From assembly GCF_005049045.1 (NCBI RefSeq), contig NZ_SUPK01000004.1:1-64000 (forward strand): a stretch of DNA of 64,000 nucleotides. The letters run 5' to 3'. Below, one piece after another: positions 8,556-16,258 of the stretch; the stretch's first letter is position 1, and every line of letters begins with the position of its first letter. Below the pieces are notes generated by a model that was not told the DNA's origin, made no database searches, and worked only from the letters and a program-made list of their open reading frames with translations. The position numbers and the translations under genes are program-made. This DNA comes from Cohnella pontilimi (GTDB lineage: Bacteria > Bacillota > Bacilli > Paenibacillales > Paenibacillaceae).

Positions 8556-9542
8556 TCAATGTCTCATGCCAGATCCGACCGGCTCCTGTGCCGATTCCGG
8601 CTTCGCTTCGAAATTGACCCGGTCCGCCACCACATAGAGAGGCCGGCGTTTCGCTTCTTCATAGGTTCGGCCGATATATTCCCCAAGTACGCCCAGCAGT
8701 GAAAGCGTAATCCCGTGGAACAGCAAGCTGATCACAATGAGCGAAGTCCAGCCCTGCGTCGTAGAATCCGTGAACAGCCGCTGGTATAAGACCACGAGCA
8801 AATAAATGAATCCTGCGGCGGAGAGCAGAAATCCGAGAATGCCCGCCAGCTTCAGTGGCTTCGTGGAGAATGACGTAATGGCATCCAGCGACAAACGGAT
8901 CATTTTGCTTAGCGGATACTTCGTCTCTCCGGCGAAACGCTCCTCCCGCACGTACTCCACGTACGTTTGGCGGAAGCCGGCCCAGCTGACCATTCCGCGA
9001 ATAAACCGGCTGTTTTCCCGCATCGAACTCAGGGTGTCGCAAACTTTGCGGTCCATGAGCCGGAAATCACCGGTATCCAGAGGAATATTGACGGACGTCA
9101 GCGAACGGAGCAGCCGGTAAAACGCCGCCGCCGTCACTTTTTTGAACCAGGTTTCCCCTTTGCGCGCGGCCCGTTTGCCGTAAACGACATCGTAACCTTC
9201 CCGCCAGCGGGCGACCATTTCCGGAATAAGCTCCGGCGGATCCTGCAGGTCCGCGTCAATGAGCACCACCGCTCTGCCGGAGGCAAAGTCCATTCCTGCG
9301 GTAACCGCGATTTGGTGGCCGAAATTCCGTGAAAAATCGATCAGCTTCACTCGGGGATCGGAGGCGCAAATTCCGCGGACAATCTCCGCCGTCTTGTCGC
9401 GGCTGCCGTCGTTCACCAGCACCAGCTCGTAGGACTCCCCGATCGATTCCAGCACCGAAGTCAATCTGCGGTAAGTGGTTTCGATCACTTCTTGTTCGTT
9501 ATACATGGGTACAACCACGGACAGGAAACACGTTCCGTTCAT
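8556..9542 (-). CDS. GT2 polyprenyl-phosphate sugar transferase (GtrB/DPM-like)
   Basis: A 328-residue membrane-anchored glycosyltransferase. The GT-A fold begins LSVVVPMYNE, the nucleotide-binding DGS is at 45-47 and the metal-binding DAD is at 96-98 in DADLQDPPE. Two transmembrane helices lie near 232-257 and 268-293. This family moves a sugar from a nucleotide donor to undecaprenyl phosphate, making a lipid-linked sugar for enzymes acting on the outer face. It is downstream of the GT39-type gene by 42 nt, which could use that lipid-linked sugar. The start has AAAGGGGAA in front. Confidence 0.9.
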   Translation of the reverse strand: MNGTCFLSVVVPMYNEQEVIETTYRRLTSVLESIGESYELVLVNDGSRDKTAEIVRGICASDPRVKLIDFSRNFGHQIAVTAGMDFASGRAVVLIDADLQDPPELIPEMVARWREGYDVVYGKRAARKGETWFKKVTAAAFYRLLRSLTSVNIPLDTGDFRLMDRKVCDTLSSMRENSRFIRGMVSWAGFRQTYVEYVREERFAGETKYPLSKMIRLSLDAITSFSTKPLKLAGILGFLLSAAGFIYLLVVLYQRLFTDSTTQGWTSLIVISLLFHGITLSLLGVLGEYIGRTYEEAKRRPLYVVADRVNFEAKPESAQEPVGSGMRH

Positions 9543-9584
9543 TTCCGTTCCCCTTTCATGCTGTAAATCCTAATCCGTTATTCA

Positions 9585-11375
9585 TCAAAATCCCCAGCTG
9601 GGCAGCCATCTGAGTGCCGCGTTCATCCATTCCCGGCTGATGGTCATACCGGTGAGCACAGGATAGAACCAGATCATCAGACCCGCCGCGGCGAGGCACA
9701 CGCCTGTCGTGAAGCGCCGTCTTCGGTAAGCCCCCTGCTCCCACCACCGGAGCATCCAGACGAGTGACAAGATCAGCAGCGGCACCATCGGAAAATAATG
9801 ATATAAGAACGTGATGCTCCTTGGCGCCACCATCCACGGGACGTAGAAGGACAAGTACATGACGGCGACGGTTAGAACGATCCGGTCTCTTCGCCGTATG
9901 CCGATCCACCAGGACGCCAGCATCGCCAGTAATCCGCCCCACCAGATCAGCGGATTTCCGATGGCCGCAATGCTTTGGGCGTCTCCGCGCGGAAGGTCGG
10001 GGCCTCCGTAATACCAGACCGGCCGGAGCATCAAAGGCCAAGTATACCATTTGGACGCGTACGGGTGAGGCTCTTTTACGCCTTTGTGATAATTGTACAT
10101 ATTTTTTTGATACTTCCACAAATCGTGCCAGTCGTCATCGGCTTTGGTGGACTTGATGAACGGAATGTACGATGCCGTGTATATCGAAGCGGGAACCGCC
10201 GTGAACAACACAAGGGCCGCCAGCAACGTGAGTATGAATCGCCGCCCGGAGCCGGACTCGCTGTAACCGCGGTAATGTCTCCACAAGGACAGGAAGAACA
10301 AAATCGCCAGTCCCATGCCGCCGTATAAATAGTTCCATTTGACCGCCGCGGCGCAGCCGAAGGCGATGCCGCTCAGCGCCAGCCAGCCGATTCCCCGGCG
10401 GAAGCCGCCGTGACGCCAGGCGGTTTCACCGTACCGGTACATGGCGTAGTACATGACAATCGTAAAGGTGACCCCGAAAATATCGACGTTCGCCATCCGG
10501 GAGTGCACGAGATGAAATCCCTCGAACAACAGCAGCAGCGCGGCGATCACGGCATAGCGCGTGCGGCCGAACATGCCTTTCGCCGCCGCATACATGACCG
10601 GGATCATGATCGTTCCGAAAACCGCGGCCATGAACCGCCAGCCGTACGGCGTCATGCCGAACATCTTGACCCCGATTTCCAGCAGCACCTTGCCCAGCGG
10701 CGGGTGTGTATTTTCATAGGGTTCCATCCGCTCCACAAATTCATAAGCCGTACGTCCGTGATAGATCTCATCGAAGTACATGCTGTTCCGGTAATCCGGA
10801 CGAAACGGAGCGAACTGCTGCTCGTCGAATACTTGCTGCCCGGTTCCCTCGGCGGAAGAGGCCGCTTTGCCGTTGTCCCGAATCTCTTGAATCGGGATCG
10901 GAGCCTCTGGGCTTCCTTTCGCAAAGAAAGCCGCTTCATACAGGCGGTATCCGATGCTTTGCGCAGTAAAACGCATATAACGGGCTTGAACCGGCTTGTC
11001 CTCCGTTTTCCACGTAAACACCCGATTCGTTTTATGCTCGATACTGGCATACGGTTCCCACTTTTGGCCGTCCACGGACCATTCGATTTTGGTCGTCCCT
11101 CTCGCCCCGGGACCCTCATACAGATTGAGCCGGTCGATCGGGCGGACTTGTCCGAAATCAACGGTAAACCCTTCGCCGCTCGCTCCCGGCATCCAAAAGC
11201 TCTGCGGAGCCGAACGGTTGCCGAGATCCGTAAACGACATAAGCGCCGAAGCGGCCATCAGCAGAATGACGAAAAACCAATCGATCGGCGACCAGCGCCG
11301 ACGCTCCGTACGGTAGCCCCATCCGCCGCTCCGCTGCACCGGCGAAGATGATCCGACACTATTCGACAGCTCCAT
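9585..11375 (-). CDS. GT39-type dolichyl/polyprenyl-phosphate mannosyltransferase
   Basis: A 596-residue polytopic membrane protein. TM1 is near 32-48, followed by a soluble extracytoplasmic segment at about 52-155 that looks like a discoidin (F5/8-type) beta domain, then the acidic motif FDEIYHGRTAYEF (Asp202/Glu203) and THPPLGK (223-229) that are typical of protein O-mannosyltransferase/ArnT-type enzymes, and about nine more helices. It probably transfers a sugar from a lipid carrier to a protein or cell-surface acceptor outside the membrane. It forms a two-gene unit with the GT2 enzyme. The sugar and the acceptor are unknown. Confidence 0.87.
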   Translation of the reverse strand: MELSNSVGSSSPVQRSGGWGYRTERRRWSPIDWFFVILLMAASALMSFTDLGNRSAPQSFWMPGASGEGFTVDFGQVRPIDRLNLYEGPGARGTTKIEWSVDGQKWEPYASIEHKTNRVFTWKTEDKPVQARYMRFTAQSIGYRLYEAAFFAKGSPEAPIPIQEIRDNGKAASSAEGTGQQVFDEQQFAPFRPDYRNSMYFDEIYHGRTAYEFVERMEPYENTHPPLGKVLLEIGVKMFGMTPYGWRFMAAVFGTIMIPVMYAAAKGMFGRTRYAVIAALLLLFEGFHLVHSRMANVDIFGVTFTIVMYYAMYRYGETAWRHGGFRRGIGWLALSGIAFGCAAAVKWNYLYGGMGLAILFFLSLWRHYRGYSESGSGRRFILTLLAALVLFTAVPASIYTASYIPFIKSTKADDDWHDLWKYQKNMYNYHKGVKEPHPYASKWYTWPLMLRPVWYYGGPDLPRGDAQSIAAIGNPLIWWGGLLAMLASWWIGIRRRDRIVLTVAVMYLSFYVPWMVAPRSITFLYHYFPMVPLLILSLVWMLRWWEQGAYRRRRFTTGVCLAAAGLMIWFYPVLTGMTISREWMNAALRWLPSWGF

Positions 11376-11446
11376 CCCCCGTCCCCGCTCTCTCCAAGAT
11401 CTGACTCCCCTATTGTAGTCGAAACCGTTGTCCCGGGAAAGACCGC

Positions 11447-11472
11447 GTTTCTTATTGACAAAGGGCGGGTAA
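11447..11472 (+). promoter_or_regulatory. Sigma-B-type promoter for the YtxH gene
   Basis: GTTTCT (11447-11452), 14-nt spacer, GGGTAA (11467-11472), about 85 nt upstream of the YtxH start. It matches the GTTTAA-N12-15-GGGTAT sigma-B consensus and seven other sites in the window. Confidence 0.75.
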
Positions 11473-11558
11473 AGGAAAGCTAGGACGGCATGACCGCTGC
11501 AGCATGTTCCTTGGCGAACATGGCCTACCTGAGAAAAACCATGAAGGAGGAATTTGTC

Positions 11559-11858
11559 ATGGCTGAAAGAGGCGGACTTCTAAAAGGCATACTGATCGGC
11601 GGCGCGGTTGGGGCGGCTGCTGGCTTGCTCTTCGCGCCGAAACCCGGACGTGAGCTCCGCTCGGACCTGAAAAACCGTTACTCCGATGTGTCGGTGAAAA
11701 CCAAAGGAATGGTTTCCGACATGGCGACCAAGACGCAAAACATGGTGAAACAAGTCGGTCAGCAAGCGACGGACATTATGGACAGAACGAAATCGGCCGT
11801 CAACGCGGCCAAAACAGAGGCGCAATCTTATAAAAACGAGGAACCCAACATCAATTGA
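11559..11858 (+). CDS. YtxH-domain general stress protein
   Basis: A 99-residue protein with an N-terminal glycine-rich hydrophobic stretch (LLKGILIGGAVGAAAGLLFA, about 6-25) and a following helical, Lys/Ala/Gln-rich tail, the classic YtxH layout. The family is membrane-associated and stress-induced in Bacillus, with unknown mechanism. I chose the ATG at 11559 because AAGGAGG sits 8 nt upstream; an in-frame start 23 codons earlier has none. A sigma-B-type promoter precedes it. It may be co-transcribed with the next gene, 83 nt downstream. Confidence 0.88.
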   Translation: MAERGGLLKGILIGGAVGAAAGLLFAPKPGRELRSDLKNRYSDVSVKTKGMVSDMATKTQNMVKQVGQQATDIMDRTKSAVNAAKTEAQSYKNEEPNIN

Positions 11859-11941
11859 GACCGCGGAACCGAATCCGCACAGCAAGGCCACCCCGGCCCC
11901 GCCGGCGGTTGGCCTTCTTGTCGGATATGAAGGGAGATCAC

Positions 11942-12445
11942 ATGATGACGCCAGACACGATTCTGACTTTCAGCGCTCCGGCGGCTCGTTTGAAAGAAGC
12001 TCTGTCCCAGACCGGGTTTGTGCGGGATTCCGCCGTGCACGGTTCCACCTACCGCACCGAGCTGGAATTCCCAAGCGGATCCGTGTACGTGTTTCAGGTT
12101 CCCTTCGAGGAAGAGGACGGATCGCTTCTGCTGGACGGCGAAACTTCCTTTTTCGATGGCGTGTCGGATTCGGAAGTACCGGAAGAAGTGCGCGAGTCAG
12201 CCATGAAACGCCTGCTGGCCTTGCGTTCCCGCATTGAATCGCATGTCTCCCAATCCTACTCGCCCGATCGGGACAAGGACCGCAAAGCGACGTCGATGCC
12301 TACCCGTTCCGTCGCAAGTGCGGAAAACGGAAGGATGGTTCAGGACTTCGACGATATGCGAGCGTTGGGCAAAGACATGCAACGCGTGAAGACCGGTCAA
12401 CAACTTCAAGAACAGGGCTTGCTGCCCGATCCGATACAACATTAA
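11942..12445 (+). CDS. Hypothetical protein, 167 residues
   Basis: I do not recognise the family. The start is placed at the ATG at 11942 (a second ATG follows immediately) because AGGGAG lies 5 nt before it. The N-terminal half reads like a small alpha/beta fold with strands (RTELEFPSGSVYVFQVPFEE); the C-terminal third is charged and helical and may form a coiled coil (MRALGKDMQRVKTGQQLQEQ). There is no signal peptide or membrane segment. Position just after the sigma-B-controlled YtxH gene suggests a stress function, but that is inference. Confidence 0.72.
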   Translation: MMTPDTILTFSAPAARLKEALSQTGFVRDSAVHGSTYRTELEFPSGSVYVFQVPFEEEDGSLLLDGETSFFDGVSDSEVPEEVRESAMKRLLALRSRIESHVSQSYSPDRDKDRKATSMPTRSVASAENGRMVQDFDDMRALGKDMQRVKTGQQLQEQGLLPDPIQH

Positions 12446-12450
12446 TCCCC

Positions 12451-12478
12451 AAAATGGCGGCCGCTGGGCCGCCATTTT
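12451..12478. terminator. Strong rho-independent terminator
   Basis: AAAATGGCGGCC (12451-12462) pairs perfectly with GGCCGCCATTTT (12467-12478) around a four-base loop, directly after the 167-residue gene. Confidence 0.85.
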
Positions 12479-12530
12479 GACTGTATTAGTTAGTCTGAGT
12501 GACTATCCATTGTGATAATGGCGGAGGTTA

Positions 12531-12565
12531 GCATTTGTTAGTCAGTGTGACTGACTAACAAATGC
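12531..12565. repeat. Perfect 16-bp inverted repeat with 3-nt loop
   Basis: GCATTTGTTAGTCAGT (12531-12546) and its exact reverse complement (12550-12565) surround GTG. A related weaker motif, TAGTC/GACTA, lies at about 12491-12505. It has no T-run on either side, so it is not a typical terminator. It sits between a terminator and the 3' end of a minus-strand gene. Confidence 0.8.
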
Positions 12566-12594
12566 CGTGACGGCGAGAATGCGCATATGTAAGT

Positions 12595-12903
12595 TCAAGG
12601 CGCCCGCTCGAAAAAGCTGCCCCAAGGAAAGCTGTTCAGTTCGTGGAAGAGTAAATAAACGAATAATACGTGGGCGGCCGAAATGATACAGACGTTCACC
12701 CATTCAAAACGACGAAAAAATTGATGCAAGAAATAGAACAGGATCCCGAACATAAGGCCAAACACGATGTAGAACTGCAAAAACACCATGATGCTCTCCG
12801 GCACCGAAACCAGGGTATATTTCACAACATATCGGATGAAATACAGCAAAGAAATGACCGTACTAAGGCACCATGCCAGTACGAACGGTTTAGGCCGAGC
12901 CAT
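12595..12903 (-). CDS. Small three-helix membrane protein, unknown
   Basis: A 102-residue protein starting MARPKPFVLAW at 12903, where GGAGGTG lies 6 nt upstream; longer in-frame versions have no site and run into a repeat. Three hydrophobic segments (about 8-25, 38-60 and 68-88) mark it as an integral membrane protein; the rest is short loops with an aromatic-rich tail. I do not recognise the family. It lies in the sigma-B neighbourhood but I see no sigma-B-type promoter in front of it. Confidence 0.7.
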   Translation of the reverse strand: MARPKPFVLAWCLSTVISLLYFIRYVVKYTLVSVPESIMVFLQFYIVFGLMFGILFYFLHQFFRRFEWVNVCIISAAHVLFVYLLFHELNSFPWGSFFERAP

Positions 12904-13006
12904 CCAAACACCTCCAATAGATCTAAATATAGAACGAAATAAACCGTAAATTGTTGGTGCCTGCGCCCGCCCAAACCGCTTTTCCCACCAATTTATCGAT
13001 TTTCGG

Positions 13007-13075
13007 GTGCACTTTAGCACTCCAACAGCATTTTTCCGCTCCAACGCGCCTTTTGTAGTGCACTTTGGCACTTCA
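13007..13075. repeat. Short direct repeat GTGCACTTTRGCACTYCA
   Basis: Two copies, 13007-13024 and 13058-13075, differ at two positions; the spacer holds two further CGCTCCAAC/CTCCAAC-type words. Each copy is itself a partial palindrome (GTGCACTTTAGCAC). This looks like a degenerate dispersed intergenic element rather than coding sequence. Confidence 0.5.
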
Positions 13076-13119
13076 GCAAGAGGTCCTCTCAAAGTTCAAT
13101 CGCATCTTCACAGAAACAT

Positions 13120-13146
13120 AAAAAGCCGATACCCGAAGGTATCGGC
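13120..13146 (-). terminator. Rho-independent terminator
   Basis: GCCGATACC (13125-13133), loop CGAA and GGTATCGGC (13138-13146), with five A on the left that read as a U-run for the minus-strand gene ending at 13164. Confidence 0.85.
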
Positions 13147-13163
13147 GTGATCTATGCGGCCGC

Positions 13164-13505
13164 TCAATAGGTTCCGTACATCAATTCGTCCTTCTCCAGC
13201 ATGCTTCTCATCTCGTCCGTCGACAATTTCTTGTCCAGCAGTTCCGGTACAGGTATAGGCGACAAACCGTCCTTACGCAGCTCCGTCTTTTCCAGATGGT
13301 AGCCATACTCCTTGGAAAGCGTATACATTTTGCAAAACTGTTCCGCCGCGTCCACCGCTTGACCGAGAGAACCATACTCCGCAAGCTTGTTGCCGAAACT
13401 GAGCGGATTCACCCGGGAGCCGATGGTGACGTGGAACCCGCTTTCCTTCTCGAGGACAAAAACATCACTCTCCGAACAACGGATTCGAAATTTTACCGTC
13501 ATCAT
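13164..13505 (-). CDS. Hypothetical stress-associated protein, 113 residues
   Basis: A small soluble protein without signal peptide or membrane segment. Start at the ATG at 13505, where AAGGAG is 6 nt upstream (a second ATG follows immediately). The first half has alternating beta-type segments (VKFRIRCSESDVFVLEKESG), the second half is helical and charged, ending DELMYGTY. I do not recognise the family. The sigma-B-type promoter 40 nt upstream and the terminator directly downstream make it a monocistronic member of the local stress regulon. Confidence 0.75.
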   Translation of the reverse strand: MMTVKFRIRCSESDVFVLEKESGFHVTIGSRVNPLSFGNKLAEYGSLGQAVDAAEQFCKMYTLSKEYGYHLEKTELRKDGLSPIPVPELLDKKLSTDEMRSMLEKDELMYGTY

Positions 13506-13544
13506 GTCCCACTCCTTCATTAGGGTGTCGTGCCGTACAGATAA

Positions 13545-13569
13545 TTACCCCCGCCACGCACAATGAAAC
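13545..13569 (-). promoter_or_regulatory. Sigma-B-type promoter for the 113-residue gene
   Basis: On the minus strand GTTTCA (13564-13569), 13-nt spacer and GGGTAA (13545-13550), ending 39 nt before the start codon. Confidence 0.72.
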
Positions 13570-13614
13570 CCGTTTTTAGAGTTTTCCCGGGGGCTCCCTT
13601 TGAGGGAATGATAA

Positions 13615-13648
13615 AAGAACCTTCCACCGTGGTTGGTGGAAGGTTCTT
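13615..13648 (-). terminator. Terminator of rsbV-rsbW-sigB
   Basis: AAGAACCTTCCACC (13615-13628) and GGTGGAAGGTTCTT (13635-13648) form a perfect 14-bp stem 2 nt after the sigB stop, followed on the minus strand by a short U-run. Confidence 0.85.
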
Positions 13649-13650
13649 GT

Positions 13651-14430
13651 CTATATCTCGTAATCTCCATCCTTTTCCGTGAGAAGCTGTTTCAGCTTGT
13701 CGATCGCCCGTTTCTGGATGCGCGATACACTCATCTGCGAAACACCGAGCCGTTCCGCAATCGTCCTCTGCGACAACCCGCCTTCGAACACGAGCAGCAG
13801 CACTTCTCTTTCCTCGGGCTTCAGCTCCGACATCGCTTCCTGTAAATCCAGCTTTCTCTCCAAAGCGGCGAATTCGTCGGTCGGCGAACCGATCAGCTCG
13901 CCCAGCACCGCCGTATTTTCCTCATCGGAAATCGGTGTGTCCAGCGAAACATAATGGTATAAGTCCCGGCCGGCCAAAATCTCCAGCGTTTCTTCGAGCT
14001 CGAGTCCCAAATGGGCGGCGATCTCGTCGACGTTCGGCGAGCGCTCCAGCGTGACCGTCAGCTCGTCGATCGCCTGCTGGACGACAAGGCCTTTTTCCTT
14101 GATTCTGCGGGGTACCTGCACATACCAGGATTTATCCCGCAAGTAGTTCTTCATGTGGCCGATGATGCTTTTCATGGCATACGGCTCAAATGGCATTCCC
14201 ATTTCGGGATCGAATTGCTTCAGGAGGCGGAACAGCGACATCTGACCCACCTGGTACAAATCGTCGAACAAGTCGGGACGATTGCGCGACATTTTGTTGG
14301 CCGCCATGCGCACCATAGGTTCATAATGCCGGATCAGTTCTTCCGCCAGCTCGTTGGACAACGTCCGTTGATACTCGATCAAAACGGCGATCGCGTCGTC
14401 GGGCAAACGCGCGGACAGCGGCAAATTCAT
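13651..14430 (-). CDS. sigB: RNA polymerase sigma factor SigB
   Basis: A 259-residue sigma-70 family factor of the SigB/SigF/SigG group. Region 2 contains DLYQVGQMSLFRLLKQFDP and the following helix that reads the -10; region 4 ends in a helix-turn-helix (LSQRTIAERLGVSQMSVSRI) for the -35. It is held inactive by RsbW and released when RsbV is dephosphorylated. The start overlaps the rsbW stop by 4 nt (ATGA). Gene order rsbV-rsbW-sigB is the core of the Bacillus operon, here without rsbX or the upstream rsbRST genes. Sigma-B-type sites through this region are its probable targets. Confidence 0.93.
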   Translation of the reverse strand: MNLPLSARLPDDAIAVLIEYQRTLSNELAEELIRHYEPMVRMAANKMSRNRPDLFDDLYQVGQMSLFRLLKQFDPEMGMPFEPYAMKSIIGHMKNYLRDKSWYVQVPRRIKEKGLVVQQAIDELTVTLERSPNVDEIAAHLGLELEETLEILAGRDLYHYVSLDTPISDEENTAVLGELIGSPTDEFAALERKLDLQEAMSELKPEEREVLLLVFEGGLSQRTIAERLGVSQMSVSRIQKRAIDKLKQLLTEKDGDYEI

Positions 14431-14867
14431 GCCGTCTCTTCAGACCGTGCCCTTTTCTTTGTCAGGATAACCGCGGTACCGCCGTCATGCTTCACTTCCA
14501 CGCGGTCCATCAGTGCCTGCATCAAATATAAACCCAATCCGCCCGACTGGATTTCGTCGATCGACTTTCCATGAAGGGCGGCCGACTCCGGATTTGCGGA
14601 CGGAGCGAAGCTCACCCCATGATCACGGACCGTAATGGCAAGCTCCTCGTCGGAGACCGCGAATGAAACCTCGATGATTCCGTCTTCACCGCCGTAAGCG
14701 TGAAGCACCGCGTTGTTCACAGCCTCGGAAACCGCCACTTTCATATCTTCGATTTCTTCAAACGAATATTTCATCTTGCTCGCGATGCCGTAAAGCGTCA
14801 GACGGATCAGGTCGACGTACTCGGCTTGAGCGGGAACGGACAGCAGCACTTGTCTATCTTTGGTCAT
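14427..14867 (-). CDS. rsbW: Anti-sigma-B factor / serine kinase RsbW
   Basis: A 146-residue GHKL-fold protein that binds SigB and, with ATP, phosphorylates RsbV on serine. The N box EAVNNAVLHAY, a DHG loop (VRDHGVSF) and the GGLGLYLM motif of the ATP lid are all visible and in the normal order. It lies 32 nt after rsbV and overlaps sigB by 4 nt, the coupling expected for an anti-sigma/sigma pair kept in stoichiometric balance. Length matches the family. Confidence 0.93.
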   Translation of the reverse strand: MTKDRQVLLSVPAQAEYVDLIRLTLYGIASKMKYSFEEIEDMKVAVSEAVNNAVLHAYGGEDGIIEVSFAVSDEELAITVRDHGVSFAPSANPESAALHGKSIDEIQSGGLGLYLMQALMDRVEVKHDGGTAVILTKKRARSEETA

Positions 14868-14899
14868 GGAGGATTCCTCTCATCCTTTCCGAATATGGA

Positions 14900-15220
14900 T
14901 TATTCCGCGGCCGCCAGGAATGGCGTAATACCCGTCATGTCGAATAGCTTCCGGATATGGCCCGGTACATGCTCCACATCGAAAGGAGCGTTGCGGGAAT
15001 GTCTGGCTTTCAGCACGGATATAAGAATCCCTATACCGGTACTGTCGATATATTTCAAGTCGCGCAAGTTGAGGGTGAGACGCCGGTCGGACAGCTCCAT
15101 GAGCGGTTCCATCGCGGCTCTCATTTGGGAGGCGACTTCAAGGTCGAGTTCTCCTCCTACGTAAACAATGGTTCGTCCTTCCCGGTTCTCGGTACGGAGC
15201 GAAAATTTGTTCGGCAGCAT
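14900..15220 (-). CDS. rsbV: Anti-sigma factor antagonist RsbV
   Basis: A 106-residue STAS-domain protein that binds RsbW and frees SigB when unphosphorylated. The phosphorylated serine should be S60 in KYIDSTGIGIL. Start chosen at the ATG at 15220, preceded by AAAGGGG at good spacing; a longer frame of 39 extra residues upstream lacks a site. The receiver-PP2C phosphatase encoded at 22830-23990 is the likely enzyme removing the phosphate. A sigma-B-type promoter about 100 nt upstream points to positive autoregulation, as in Bacillus. Confidence 0.93.
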   Translation of the reverse strand: MLPNKFSLRTENREGRTIVYVGGELDLEVASQMRAAMEPLMELSDRRLTLNLRDLKYIDSTGIGILISVLKARHSRNAPFDVEHVPGHIRKLFDMTGITPFLAAAE

Positions 15221-15317
15221 AACAAAGCCCCTTTCTTTGATACCTTGCAATGATCTTGCGGATCCTCCGATCGACGGCGCAGATCGCAGATCGGATAAAA
15301 TAGCTCTAATCTTGTTA

Positions 15318-15343
15318 TAACCCAAATCTTTCGACACCGAAAC
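15318..15343 (-). promoter_or_regulatory. Sigma-B-type autoregulatory promoter of rsbV-rsbW-sigB
   Basis: On the minus strand GTTTCG (15338-15343), 14-nt spacer, GGGTTA (15318-15323), about 98 nt before rsbV. Confidence 0.72.
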
Positions 15344-15369
15344 AGCAACCGAAGTTTAGCTCCCCGGGC

Positions 15370-15396
15370 GTTTCATGAGGAACCGTGTTCGGGTAA
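15370..15396 (+). promoter_or_regulatory. Sigma-B-type promoter for the 54-residue gene
   Basis: GTTTCA (15370-15375), 15-nt spacer, GGGTAA (15391-15396), 65 nt before the start codon and divergent from the rsbV promoter with only 26 nt between them. Confidence 0.7.
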
Positions 15397-15461
15397 TCGT
15401 TGGTAAGAACGTCGACGGCTTTCGAGCCGCACGGCAACTAATCGAAAAGGGGGCGTCTCCC

Positions 15462-15626
15462 ATGAGCTATCGAGACCGTGACGTCGATATCGAAGAACGC
15501 CGTGTCGAAGAAAAGAACGATTCGAGCCTCGTGGCTTCGACTTTTATCAAATACGCGGCCTATCTAGTCATTTTCTTCGGCATCCTTTACTTTATCGTCC
15601 GGTATGTCTTCCCTTGGTTCCGTTAA
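15462..15626 (+). CDS. Small single-pass membrane protein, 54 residues
   Basis: Starts at the ATG at 15462 after a GGGGG ribosome-binding site. The first ~25 residues are highly charged (MSYRDRDVDIEERRVEEKND) and the rest is one hydrophobic helix (YAAYLVIFFGILYFIVRYVF) with an aromatic end, so the charged part probably faces the cytosol. I do not recognise the family. It has its own sigma-B-type promoter and terminator and is divergent from the rsbV operon, so it is likely a sigma-B-induced membrane peptide. Confidence 0.78.
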   Translation: MSYRDRDVDIEERRVEEKNDSSLVASTFIKYAAYLVIFFGILYFIVRYVFPWFR

Positions 15627-15640
15627 TTCATGCCAGCAAG

Positions 15641-15670
15641 AAGCTTCCGGGAAAATCCCGGAAGCTTTTT
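15641..15670 (+). terminator. Rho-independent terminator
   Basis: AAGCTTCCGGGA (15641-15652) and TCCCGGAAGCTT (15656-15667) with a three-A loop, followed by a T-run; it ends the 54-residue gene. Confidence 0.88.
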
Positions 15671-15727
15671 CATTTTACGAAAAAAACAAAAGAGGCCGCC
15701 CGAATCGGCGCCCCCCGTCACAACCGC

Positions 15728-16225
15728 TCAATGCAGCACTTCAGCGGCACCCGCATGGCGAAGAATGGAATCCGCGTTCGTATCCTCGTCCGCCTCGGTA
15801 TACAGCAAAATCCGGCCCGCTTCGACTTCTTCCCCGCAGCGCTCGGATGCGTGCTCCGGAATGCCGATATCGCGCAGCCGACCTTCGCCGGTATCGTCAT
15901 TGTCCCGTTCGAGGCCCCACAATCCGGCGGCTGCCGCCACCCCCGTCGCATTGCCCGGTCTGCCGTCTCCTCCGTTCATCACGGGCGCGGCAACCAAGAT
16001 GGGCCACCCTCCGGCTCTTCCAGGCACATCATGATTGGCAGTCCGGTCCTGCAAGCCTGCCAGCTCTTCCACCGGAACGTCCGTGACAGAGGCGATCAAG
16101 GGGGCCGCTTCGGCATTTTTCACGATCACACGCATATCGTCATGGTCGACGCCGGCTTCTCTTAAGAGCCGGATCGCTTCCACCACATCCGCTTCCTTTT
16201 TGAAAATTCCAATGTTAACCGACAT
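15728..16225 (-). CDS. YflT/GSP17M-like general stress protein
   Basis: A 165-residue protein whose N-terminus (IGIFKKEADVVEAIRLLREAGV, then an Asp-rich loop and VIVKN strand) matches the ferredoxin-like YflT (heat-induced stress protein) fold; the middle (about 60-120) is Gly/Asp-rich and could be flexible, and the end forms another short alpha/beta unit. Start at the ATG at 16225; a GTG three codons upstream sits only 1 nt from the AAGGAG and is less likely. A sigma-B-type site lies inside the end of the upstream kinase gene. Confidence 0.78.
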   Translation of the reverse strand: MSVNIGIFKKEADVVEAIRLLREAGVDHDDMRVIVKNAEAAPLIASVTDVPVEELAGLQDRTANHDVPGRAGGWPILVAAPVMNGGDGRPGNATGVAAAAGLWGLERDNDDTGEGRLRDIGIPEHASERCGEEVEAGRILLYTEADEDTNADSILRHAGAAEVLH

Positions 16226-16258
16226 GCCGGTCACTCTCCTTTGGCGTTACTATCTTTG

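Noticed and set aside
12304-12338. Sigma-B-like site on the minus strand inside the 167-residue gene
   Set aside because: The -10 is GGGTAG, the -35 is poor, and no minus-strand gene starts downstream.
12904-13092. 63-codon longer start for the small membrane protein
   Set aside because: The extension runs through a repeated intergenic sequence and has no ribosome-binding site; GGAGGTG marks the inner ATG.
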